From assembly GCA_027341315.1 (NCBI GenBank), contig DAIENA010000009.1, forward strand, positions 14,638 to 22,122: a stretch of 7,485 nucleotides of DNA, in the 5' to 3' direction. Below, in pieces: positions 1-4,680 of this stretch (position 1 is the stretch's first letter; each line of letters starts with the position of its first letter). The translations under genes and the position numbers were made by a program. The notes beneath the pieces were generated by a model. It was not told where the DNA came from, ran no database searches, and was given only the letters and a program-made list of their open reading frames with translations. The DNA is from an archaeon. GTDB lineage: Archaea; Nanobdellota; Nanobdellia; Pacearchaeales; GW2011-AR1.

Positions 1-2
1 AT

Positions 3-296
3 ACAATAGCAAGATGTCACGCGCTTGGAAAGTTATTACAGGAGGCAATGAACGTTCCGGCATTTTATGCTCTTGAATTCCTCGGAGAAAAATTTAACAA
101 AATGAGTCATGAGGAAAAAACAAAGGTAATCATACACGAACTTATGCACATTCCGGAAACTTTTGGCGGAGGTTTCAAGAATCACAACGTCGTGACGGAA
201 CGAAACGTGGAAGAGTGTTACAAAGTTTATACAGAATGTGCCAGAGAAGGAAAAAAAGTTGATTGGTTTCGTATTAGAAAAAAAGGGAGAAGATAA
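3..296 (+). CDS. Putative zinc metallopeptidase, C-terminal part (start lies before the window)
   Basis: The frame is open from the left edge, so the ATG at 48 is probably internal and the true start lies upstream. 97 residues are visible. A zinc-metalloprotease helix HELMH (about visible residues 45-49, with Glu46 as presumptive catalytic base) is followed by IPETFGGGFKNH, which gives a third candidate zinc ligand at His61. This HELxHIPxxFxGGxxxH arrangement resembles the small archaeal/phage 'putative metallopeptidase' family, to which I assign it from memory. The residues before the ATG (IARCHALGKLLQEA) read as a continuous family-like N-terminal region, which also argues against a start at 48. 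There is no membrane segment in the visible part; the tail is basic. Substrate is unknown. The stop is 1 nt before the DUF192 start, so the two are probably co-transcribed. Confidence 0.75.
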   Translation, partial: TIARCHALGKLLQEAMNVPAFYALEFLGEKFNKMSHEEKTKVIIHELMHIPETFGGGFKNHNVVTERNVEECYKVYTECAREGKKVDWFRIRKKGRR

Positions 297-297
297 T

Positions 298-690
298 ATG
301 GGAAAATGGTTTTGGAAAACAAAAAATATTGAACTCTACGTCGAAAAAAAGAAAATTTGTTTTGAAGTTAAAGTTGTCCCATTCTGGTATGAGGGTTTTG
401 GTTTGATGTTTAAAAATAAGAAAAATGCAAAACCACTATTGTTTGATTATGCATTTTCAACGAGAATGAGCATTTTTTCGTTCTTTATCCCGTTTAATTT
501 TCTTGCAGTTTGGATTAATAAAGACAATAAAATTATTGAATTGAAAATAGTTAAACCCAATACTCCGAAGGTTAAGCCAAATAAAAAATTTAAAAAATTA
601 ATTGAAATCCCGATGACAAAAAATTATCAAAATGTTACAAGTTTTATTTTTAATAATTCAGACAAAATGCTGAAAATAAAAATTTTGTAA
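298..690 (+). CDS. DUF192 family protein
   Basis: 130 residues. The start at 298 is preferred over an in-frame ATG at 238: 298 has a Shine-Dalgarno-like GGGAG (285-289) 8 nt upstream, lies 1 nt after the upstream stop, and avoids a 20-residue extension overlapping the metallopeptidase. DUF192 landmarks are present in order: GLMF (35-38), a hydrophobic core about 57-73 matching the family's 'fWMkNTxxPLDxxF' strand region, an acidic turn followed by KIIELK (78-83), and LIEIP (101-105), matching the usual 'LELPAG'. The diagnostic Trp/Lys-Asn-Thr residues of the core are not conserved (RMSIFSFFIPFN), so this is a divergent member. Many archaeal DUF192 proteins are exported, but no signal peptide is visible here. 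The biochemical function of the family is not established. Codons are very AT-rich and Lys/Asn-rich compared with kae1 or gyrB. Confidence 0.75.
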   Translation: MGKWFWKTKNIELYVEKKKICFEVKVVPFWYEGFGLMFKNKKNAKPLLFDYAFSTRMSIFSFFIPFNFLAVWINKDNKIIELKIVKPNTPKVKPNKKFKKLIEIPMTKNYQNVTSFIFNNSDKMLKIKIL

Positions 691-700
691 AATTTTTTAA

Positions 701-715
701 TTTACCGTCGGTAAA
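701..715. repeat. 15-bp inverted repeat, TTTACCG-T-CGGTAAA
   Basis: Perfect 7-bp arms around a single central T, starting 10 nt after the DUF192 stop. As RNA the single-base spacer cannot form a normal hairpin loop, so a DNA-level protein site (dimeric regulator) is more plausible than a terminator stem. It lies about 75-90 nt upstream of the next TATA box. Function is inference. Confidence 0.45.
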
Positions 716-766
716 ATCATAAAATAACGTTAAATTATCTGTTCACAAGTCTTGTAAATTTTTGGA

Positions 767-780
767 TTTCCCGTCGGAAA
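767..780. repeat. Short inverted repeat TTTCC-CGTC-GGAAA sharing the CCGTCGG core
   Basis: 5-bp arms around CGTC. It contains CCGTCGG, the same 7-bp core as the palindrome at 701-715, and sits directly upstream of the BRE/TATA region (783-796), where archaeal activators commonly bind. A related TCCCGTCG occurs at 5155-5162 upstream of the gyrB promoter. A regulatory role is inferred. Confidence 0.35.
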
Positions 781-782
781 AA

Positions 783-796
783 GAAAGATTTAAATA
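783..796 (+). promoter_or_regulatory. BRE/TATA box for the 54-residue Lys-rich protein gene
   Basis: Purine-rich GAAAGA (BRE-like) followed by TTTAAATA (789-796), a good archaeal TATA box. Transcription is expected about 25 nt downstream (about 818-822), giving a leader of about 50 nt with a hairpin and a strong Shine-Dalgarno. Confidence 0.7.
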
Positions 797-823
797 GGAG
801 TTTAGTTTTATTACAGAGAAAGA

Positions 824-842
824 AAATTCCGTTAGGGAATTT
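824..842 (+). promoter_or_regulatory. Leader hairpin, 7-bp perfect stem
   Basis: AAATTCC (824-830), loop GTTAG, GGAATTT (836-842). It lies at or within a few nucleotides of the predicted RNA 5' end and 14 nt before the Shine-Dalgarno, which it leaves free. It may protect the 5' end or modulate translation (inference). Confidence 0.5.
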
Positions 843-855
843 ATACTTGCTAAAA

Positions 856-864
856 AGGAGGTGA
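856..864 (+). promoter_or_regulatory. Strong Shine-Dalgarno AGGAGGTGA
   Basis: Near-perfect complement of the 16S rRNA 3' end, with GGAGG (857-861) 7 nt before the ATG at 869. It is by far the strongest ribosome-binding site in the window and fixes the start of the small gene. Most other genes here have weak or no such site. Confidence 0.85.
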
Positions 865-868
865 AGAC

Positions 869-1033
869 ATGGGAAAAGTTATTGTAAAGAATGTTGTTAA
901 GAGAAAGCCTGGACACCTTTACTACGTTGATGGAAAAGGAAACGTTTGTGAGGCTGTGATGGCAAGAGGCGGTAAGAAAAAAAAGGCTTCTAAGAAAGCA
1001 ACAAAGAAGAAGGCTTCTAAAAAAAGAAAATAA
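869..1033 (+). CDS. Small Lys-rich basic protein (54 aa), possible nucleic-acid binder
   Basis: 54 residues. A compact N-terminal part begins MGKVIVKNVVKRKPGHLYYV, then DGKGNVCEAVMARGG to about residue 35. The rest is a tail made almost only of Lys, Ala, Ser and Thr, ending KKASKKRK, resembling the tails of histone H1-like or chromatin-compacting proteins. The tail contains a direct repeat of AAGGCTTCTAA (983-993 and 1010-1020, 27-bp period, nine codons). It is preceded by a TATA box, a leader hairpin and the strongest Shine-Dalgarno in the window, and followed by a terminator, so it is probably a monocistronic, highly expressed gene. I have an unverified impression that similar short proteins with 'KRKPGxLYYVDGxGNVCEA' occur in other DPANN archaea. 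DNA or RNA binding is inferred from charge only. There is a single Cys and no membrane segment. Confidence 0.85.
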   Translation: MGKVIVKNVVKRKPGHLYYVDGKGNVCEAVMARGGKKKKASKKATKKKASKKRK

Positions 1034-1043
1034 TATTTTATAA

Positions 1044-1132
1044 GTTCTGGGTAAAGAGGTGATATTATAGGGGCTTACCCCGAACGAATTTTATTTTTGT
1101 TTTTATTATTTTTTGTTTGTGTTTTTTCTCCT
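1044..1132 (+). terminator. Hairpin plus long T-rich tract ending the 54-aa gene
   Basis: GTTC-T-GGGTAA (1044-1054) pairs with TTACCC-C-GAAC (1075-1085): 10 of 11 positions pair around a 20-nt loop. A competing GGGG/CCCC stem (1070-1073/1078-1081) is also possible. A T-dominated tract follows (about 1088-1129). Archaeal termination mainly needs the T tracts; the hairpin is unusually good for an archaeon. The loop carries an AGAGGTGAT Shine-Dalgarno-like sequence with no ATG after it. Confidence 0.6.
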
Positions 1133-1163
1133 CGGATGATTTAGGTGGTTTTTGATTGGTTAA

Positions 1164-1173
1164 TTTTAAATAA
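1164..1173 (+). promoter_or_regulatory. TATA box of kae1 (leaderless type)
   Basis: TTTTAAATAA, whose centre is about 27 nt before the ATG at 1195. This predicts transcription starting at or next to that ATG. No Shine-Dalgarno precedes it. This supports 1195 over an in-frame ATG at 1174, which overlaps the end of this box. Confidence 0.65.
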
Positions 1174-1194
1174 TTGTTTCTATTATGGTTTTTC

Positions 1195-2188
1195 ATGGTA
1201 ACAATTCTTGGAATCGAATCGACCGCGCACACGTTTGGCGTCGGAGTCGTAAGAAACGGAAAAGTTATTTCTAACGTGAGAGACATGTACACGACGGAGT
1301 CGGGCGGGATTATTCCAATGGATTCGGCAAAACACCATCGGGAGGTTTCTGAAAAAATTTACGAAAGAGCATTAAAGGAAGCAAAAGTCGACGAGAACGA
1401 AATTGATGCAATCGCATTTTCTCAGGGTCCGGGTCTTCCTCCTTGTTTAATCGAAGGAATAAAATTTGCAAAAAAATTATCCGAAAAATTAAATAAACCG
1501 CTCGTTCCGGTGAATCACTGTGTTGCGCATTTGGAGATTGGAAAAGCGACGGGTGCAAGAGATCCGGTTTTGTTATATTGCTCCGGCGCAAATACCCAGG
1601 TAATAAGTTACGCGTCGGGAAAGTACAGAATTTTTGGAGAAACTCTTGACACAGGAGTTGGAAATTTTATTGATAATTTTGCACGAAAACTGGGAATCGG
1701 ATTTTCCAGGCGGACCAAAAATTGAAAACCTGGCAAAGAAAAGTGAAAATTATGTTGAATTGCCTTATACTGTTAAAGGAATGGATGTTTCATTCTCAGG
1801 AATTTTGACAAATTTAAAACAAAAGTTTGAGAGCGGAAAATATTCTCTTGAAGATTTATCTTTTTCACTTCAGGAAACCATTTTTGCAATGCTTGTCGAA
1901 ACGTCCGAGAGGGCGCTTGCCCACGTCGGTAAAAACGAACTCGTTTTAGGAGGGGGTGTTGCCTGTAATTCCCGGCTCCAGGAAATGGCAAAAAAGATGT
2001 GCGAAGAAAGAGGGGCAAAATTTTTCTGTCCGGAGCGTCCGCTTTTGGTCGACAACGGTGCTATGATTGCATATCTTGGCGAAACGATGTTTAATTCGGG
2101 AATAAAATTCTTGGGAAAAAAGATTGAATCGCTCGATATAAAACCCCGTGAACGAACCGACGACGTCGACGTTAAATGGAAAAAATAA
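1195..2188 (+). CDS. kae1: Kae1 (KEOPS tRNA t6A37 threonylcarbamoyltransferase), interrupted by a +1 frameshift
   Basis: Catalytic KEOPS subunit; it transfers the threonylcarbamoyl group to A37 of ANN-decoding tRNAs in the cytoplasm. The product is about 330 aa if the frame is restored, normal for archaeal Kae1. Part one (1195-1701, residues 1-169, continuing through Phe170) has the ASKHA-type N-terminus MVTILGIEST, GPGL (78-81), the metal-binding HxxxH as HCVAH (108-112) and SGANTQV. Unshifted, the frame stops at TGA 1723-1725 after SRRTKN. Part two, read from CCA at 1706, continues exactly as the family does: PGGPKIENLA, GMDVSFSG, GGGVACNSRL, VDNGAMIAY and a C-terminal DDVDVKW. One T too many in TTTT (1702-1705) explains the break. 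An ATG at 1634 in the second frame is not a real start. No Bud32 kinase domain is fused. The start at 1195 follows a leaderless TATA box. The cause may be a sequence error, a real mutation, or recoding. Confidence 0.93.
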
Positions 2189-2202
2189 ATTTTTATTTTT
2201 TC
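2179..2202. terminator. AT-rich palindrome at the convergent gene ends, likely bidirectional terminator
   Basis: GAAAAAATAAA, TT, TTTATTTTTTC: 11-bp perfect arms around two T residues, spanning the kae1 stop (2186-2188) and the stop of the minus-strand gene (2193-2195). Each strand carries a T-rich run at its gene's 3' end, which suits archaeal termination in both directions. Confidence 0.55.
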
Positions 2203-2558
2203 AAAATCTCCCTGACCCGATATTGAACAATTTTTCTGACTAAATCAAAAGGTATGGGTTTATCTAATGGAAACTGAATCGCTCCTTTTGTGGTTTTATA
2301 TTCAGATAATTCTTTTTTGAAAGCAACAATTGCCGACGGGGTTGGAAAAAATCCAATATGATTTTTGAATGCTGCAAAATGCACCAAATTATTTTCTTTT
2401 AACTTAAATGTTGGAATTCCATAACCTATTGTCTCTACAGAATCCAAAGACAACTCTTTTATGGTTCGTTTCATTTTGTTTAATAATTTTTGCGTCTCCT
2501 TCGGGAATCTCGAAATATAATTATCAATTGGCGTTTCTTTTAGTTTGTGCAGATTCAT
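2193..2558 (-). CDS. DUF1801 / YdhG-like (frataxin-like fold) family protein
   Basis: 121 residues from the ATG at 2558; a TTG three codons upstream is possible, but the TATA box at 2580-2591 is about 28 nt from the ATG and only about 19 nt from the TTG. Family landmarks: an N-terminal TPIDNYISRFP helix (9-19), YGIPTFKL (46-53), FAAFKNHIGFFPTPSAI (61-77), KGAIQFPLDKPIP (91-103) and a basic C-terminal helix. This is a close match to the DUF1801 family in length and order. B. subtilis YdhG (Fra) in this family is described as an iron-delivery frataxin-like protein; whether this member does that cannot be told. It is soluble with no signal peptide. It converges on kae1 with 4 nt between stops. 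Confidence 0.88.
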   Translation of the reverse strand: MNLHKLKETPIDNYISRFPKETQKLLNKMKRTIKELSLDSVETIGYGIPTFKLKENNLVHFAAFKNHIGFFPTPSAIVAFKKELSEYKTTKGAIQFPLDKPIPFDLVRKIVQYRVREILKK

Positions 2559-2579
2559 TATGAACAATAGAAAAAAGGA

Positions 2580-2591
2580 TAAATAAATATA
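2580..2591 (-). promoter_or_regulatory. TATA box of the DUF1801 gene (leaderless type)
   Basis: Minus strand reads TATATTTATTTA, with its centre about 27-28 nt before the ATG at 2558. There is no Shine-Dalgarno between. The gene therefore probably has its own promoter although it follows the membrane-protein gene on the same strand. Confidence 0.55.
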
Positions 2592-2645
2592 CCTATTTTA
2601 TTCACAGAATATTTTGAGTTGGTCCCATCATACATTTTTTCAAAT

Positions 2646-3215
2646 TTATATTCCAAATAAACTAATTCCGTATTTCACAAGAAGAGCACCAAGAATTCCG
2701 CTTGTTATATTCCCAAGAAATAAAAATAGAATTACTGATTTTTTTTCATGACCAATAATTCCAAGTGAGACTGCGGCAATTTCATTGGGGAGAGGGGTGA
2801 GTCCGACATATAAATAAAAAATTAAATTTATCATCCACTTTGGTTTTCTATAAATTAATTTTTCAAATTTTTCAAATTTTTCTTTAAATTTGTCCGGGGC
2901 TTTTTTTGCGGCGCTGACTAATATAAAAAATACGATAGTGTCGCCGATTGTAATCCCTAGCCCTCCGCAAATTCCAAGAATTACAGGATTTAATCCGCCG
3001 GCTGCAAGAGTCGTCAGCGCTATAAAATACGAAGGACCCGTAAACGTCGACGCTCCGCCGAGCGTTCCGATTAAAAATAAAATAATGTAACCGTTTGTTG
3101 CCCCGATTTTTGCGACAATCAATTGTGGATTTATATATTTAAATAAAGCAATCCATCCCGCAATTAATATAATAAAAATAGAAAAACCAAGTATATTTTT
3201 TGTCCTTCTTTCCAT
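2646..3215 (-). CDS. VTT/DedA-like multi-pass membrane protein
   Basis: 189 residues from the ATG at 3215. An in-frame ATG at 3233 is rejected: the TATA box ends 1 nt from it, whereas the box centre is 24 nt from 3215, fitting a leaderless start. Hydrophobic segments lie at about 9-26, 43-57, 65-80, 82-101, 129-152 and 160-186. The Gly/Pro-rich stretch GGASTFTGPSYFIA (53-66), the following GGLGITIGD turn and YVGLTPLPNEIAA (136-148) recall the re-entrant loops and GxxPxPxE-like motif of VTT-domain (SNARE-associated/DedA) proteins. A charged loop (about 103-127, Lys/Glu/Phe-rich) lies between. Family members act in lipid scrambling or flipping and envelope homeostasis; the substrate here is unknown. 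The assignment rests on motif and topology resemblance. Confidence 0.7.
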   Translation of the reverse strand: MERRTKNILGFSIFIILIAGWIALFKYINPQLIVAKIGATNGYIILFLIGTLGGASTFTGPSYFIALTTLAAGGLNPVILGICGGLGITIGDTIVFFILVSAAKKAPDKFKEKFEKFEKLIYRKPKWMINLIFYLYVGLTPLPNEIAAVSLGIIGHEKKSVILFLFLGNITSGILGALLVKYGISLFGI

Positions 3216-3233
3216 TCTTTTTAGAGTTTTCAT

Positions 3234-3243
3234 TTATTTATAA
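3234..3243 (-). promoter_or_regulatory. TATA box of the VTT/DedA-like gene
   Basis: Minus strand TTATAAATAA. Transcription would begin around 3213-3215, at the second ATG of the frame, so this element decides the start choice. It is divergent from the L7Ae promoter about 50 bp away. Confidence 0.6.
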
Positions 3244-3280
3244 TCTTAATGAATTTGTGGGTACTTTTTTCGTCTCAAAA

Positions 3281-3306
3281 TTTTCTTTAAGAAAACTTTA
3301 TAAACT
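3281..3306 (+). promoter_or_regulatory. Promoter of the L7Ae operon with adjoining 15-bp palindrome
   Basis: AAAACTTTATAAACT (3292-3306) holds the TATA box TTTATAAA (3297-3304); the same 15 nt occurs at 5184-5198 upstream of gyrB. A perfect palindrome TTTTCTT-T-AAGAAAA (3281-3295) abuts the TATA box over the BRE position. Start of transcription is expected at about 3325-3330, giving a leader of about 70 nt. A weaker AT-rich element (3373-3384) lies about 20 nt before the ATG and could drive a shorter transcript. Confidence 0.65.
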
Positions 3307-3328
3307 GAATTTTGTCTAATATTTGTAT

Positions 3329-3372
3329 CGGATGAACACTAGTTCAGATGAAGAGCCTTGTGTTCTTTTCCG
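3329..3372 (+). promoter_or_regulatory. Structured leader of the L7Ae mRNA, two mutually exclusive stems
   Basis: Long stem: CGGA (3329-3332) with TCCG (3369-3372), then GAACAC (3334-3339) with GTGTTC (3360-3365), separated by a T/TTT internal loop. Competing small hairpin: TGAAC (3333-3337), loop ACTA, GTTCA (3342-3346). GAAC is used by both. The long stem begins at the predicted transcript 5' end. L7Ae proteins are known to autoregulate through a kink-turn in their own leader in some archaea; I could not draw a convincing kink-turn here. Confidence 0.4.
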
Positions 3373-3398
3373 TAAATTAAATACGACGACAAATTAAA

Positions 3399-3701
3399 AT
3401 GGACGGCTACCAAATTATTGAAAAAGCAAAGCGAACAGGAAAGATTGAAAAAGGAACTAACGAAGTAACTAAAGCAATCGAGAGAGGAACCGCAAAACTT
3501 GTTGTTTACGCAAAAGATGTTGAGCCAAAAGAAATTGTTGCTCATCTGCCTCTTTTATGCAAAGAGAAAGGGATACCCTGTCTTGAAGTTGACAACAAAC
3601 AAAAGCTCGGCGTTGCAGCACAACTACCGGTCTCGGCTTCTTCTATTGCAGTTATTGTTCCTGGTGATGCTGAAAAAGACATCGCTTCATTAAAAAAATA
3701 A
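3399..3701 (+). CDS. rpl7ae: Ribosomal protein L7Ae (eL8), kink-turn RNA-binding protein
   Basis: 100 residues, slightly shorter than the usual about 120 because the N-terminal region before the first helix is reduced; an in-frame stop at 3378-3380 excludes a longer start. Diagnostic features: KIEKGTNEVTKAIERG (15-30) with the kink-turn-recognising GTNE (19-22) and Lys25, KLVVYAKDVEPKEI (33-46), HLPLLCKEKGIPC (49-61), and LGVAAQLPVSASSIAVI near the end, whose variable loop selects RNA. In archaea it is part of the 50S subunit and a core subunit of box C/D and H/ACA RNPs and RNase P. It is the first gene of a six-gene run. No Shine-Dalgarno precedes the ATG. Confidence 0.97.
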   Translation: MDGYQIIEKAKRTGKIEKGTNEVTKAIERGTAKLVVYAKDVEPKEIVAHLPLLCKEKGIPCLEVDNKQKLGVAAQLPVSASSIAVIVPGDAEKDIASLKK

Positions 3702-3714
3702 ATTAATATTTAAG

Positions 3715-4083
3715 ATGGGAATAAGTATAGATAAACCGGTTAGCGAAAGTTTAGGAATTTTTCCTAATTTGGACGTGAGGAAAGTAGATTTAGAAAAATA
3801 TTCTCCGGTGGGAAATTTTGACAAAAATTTAGTAAAAACTTATTTTGAAGAAAATCTTGACAATTCTTTTTACAGGATAAATGAGGGTTATTTTCTAAAG
3901 ATTATATCAAAAGATAAAACGTCTGGTTTTGTTTTTGCAGGAGAATTACAAGTGGACCGGAATCATGCCGAAAGATTAGATAAAATTATTGAATTTGCAC
4001 CAAATTCTAAATTATCATTAAAAAGAAAATTTTATGATTATGATAAAGGAATTTCAGGTTTTTCATGGGAGAAGTCTAATTAA
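3715..4083 (+). CDS. Unrecognised 122-aa protein between L7Ae and S28e
   Basis: I do not recognise this protein. It starts MGISIDKPVSESLGIFPNLD, is mildly basic overall with many charged and aromatic residues, and appears to alternate strands and helices: a strand-rich centre (about 52-82, including YFLKIISKDK and FVFAGELQVDRN), a helix (about 84-95), then a Lys-rich end. There is no signal peptide, membrane segment or Cys. It lies 13 nt after L7Ae and 2 nt before S28e, so co-transcription with ribosomal protein genes is very likely. Codons are plainly more AT-rich than in S28e. Its location suggests, without proving, a link to ribosome assembly or to RNA. No Shine-Dalgarno is evident. Length and in-operon position argue that it is real. 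Confidence 0.8.
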   Translation: MGISIDKPVSESLGIFPNLDVRKVDLEKYSPVGNFDKNLVKTYFEENLDNSFYRINEGYFLKIISKDKTSGFVFAGELQVDRNHAERLDKIIEFAPNSKLSLKRKFYDYDKGISGFSWEKSN

Positions 4084-4085
4084 CC

Positions 4086-4376
4086 ATGGCAAAGAATCAA
4101 CAGGCAAAACAGGGAAAGTCACAGGCTTCAAAAGGAAGTGACAAAATTTTAGGAGAGGTTGTCCCGGCGACCGTCAAAGAACTTCTCGGACGAACCGGTT
4201 TTCGTGGCGAAATCACTCAAGTTAAAGTTCTCGTCGAATCGGGAAAAGACAAAGGGCGGGCAATGAGGCGAAACGTTCGTGGCGCCGTTCGTGTCGGCGA
4301 CGTTTTGATGCTGCGTGAAACCGAAATTGAAGCAAGAAGAATCAAATCAAGTATTACTAAAGGGAGTTACAGTTAA
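4086..4376 (+). CDS. rps28e: Ribosomal protein S28e (eS28) with terminal extensions
   Basis: 96 residues against about 65-75 in most archaea. The OB-fold core runs from about 24 to 86: PATVKELLGRTGFRGEITQV, then ESGKDKGRAMRRNVRG (51-66) and the hallmark GDVLMLRETE (71-80) ending EARRI. Before it is a 20-residue low-complexity extension rich in Lys, Gln and Ser; after the usual end EARRI(R) it continues KSSITKGSYS. eS28 sits at the mRNA exit region of the 30S platform. GC-rich codons with many CGT/CGA Arg and GTC/GAC triplets contrast with the flanking unknown genes. The codons for TKGS contain AAGGGAG (4360-4366), a plausible Shine-Dalgarno for the next gene, which starts right at the stop. 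Confidence 0.96.
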   Translation: MAKNQQAKQGKSQASKGSDKILGEVVPATVKELLGRTGFRGEITQVKVLVESGKDKGRAMRRNVRGAVRVGDVLMLRETEIEARRIKSSITKGSYS

Positions 4377-4679
4377 ATGTTAGACAAATTTTTAAAACCA
4401 GGAATGCAGGTTAAAAGTATGAAAGATTTAGATTATTTGTCTGAGGAAATACAAAGTTTTTTTAATAATGAAGTGAATGTAAGAGAAAATCCTATTTTTT
4501 CATTGCAAATTACCGGACGTAAAGAGAATCTTATTGACTCTGAGGATTTAGTTAAGGAGATGCATAAAAATAATAATTTTCCGGGATATACTGTTGACGT
4601 TTATTTAATTAAAGAAAAACTCTTTGGCACCGAGCACGAACAGTATAAGTTGTCAATTGAATTTGATAGGAATCATTAA
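4377..4679 (+). CDS. Unrecognised 100-aa protein between S28e and L24e
   Basis: I do not recognise this protein. It starts directly after the S28e stop with GGGAG 10 nt upstream (4362-4366). It has an N-terminal helical region (about 15-31, KDLDYLSEEIQSFFNNE), a strand (FSLQITGRKE, about 41-50), a helix rich in Asp/Glu (about 52-66), two more strands (YTVDVYLIKE, YKLSIEF) and ends in FDRNH, suggesting a small alpha/beta fold. There is no membrane segment or Cys pair. It is acidic to neutral, unlike ribosomal proteins, so it is unlikely to be a simple rRNA-binding protein. It lies 1 nt before L24e. Codon use is AT-rich. An involvement in translation is inferred from position only. Confidence 0.8.
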   Translation: MLDKFLKPGMQVKSMKDLDYLSEEIQSFFNNEVNVRENPIFSLQITGRKENLIDSEDLVKEMHKNNNFPGYTVDVYLIKEKLFGTEHEQYKLSIEFDRNH

Positions 4680-4680
4680 A

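Noticed and set aside
1064..1144. Small hydrophobic reading frame after AGAGGTGAT, between the 54-aa gene and kae1
   Set aside because: It would need an ATT start; the hydrophobic translation simply reflects the T-rich terminator tract.
1310..1591. 93-codon open frame on the minus strand inside kae1
   Set aside because: Antisense shadow of conserved kae1 coding sequence, with no promoter or ribosome-binding site and no recognisable protein features.
1634..2188. Separate gene starting at the ATG at 1634 in the second kae1 frame
   Set aside because: Residues before the frameshift junction in this frame do not resemble Kae1; only the part from 1706 onward does, so it is one gene with a shift and not two genes.
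3329..3372. Canonical kink-turn or box C/D RNA in the L7Ae leader
   Set aside because: GATGA-like sequences are present but no matching CTGA-type partner forms tandem G-A pairs next to a proper stem; kept only as a possible structured leader.
3952..4676. Shared DRNH tetrapeptide in two unknown proteins (after ELQV in the 122-aa protein; at the end of the 100-aa protein)
   Set aside because: Four residues in a different position and context; no other similarity could be seen by eye, so paralogy is not supported.
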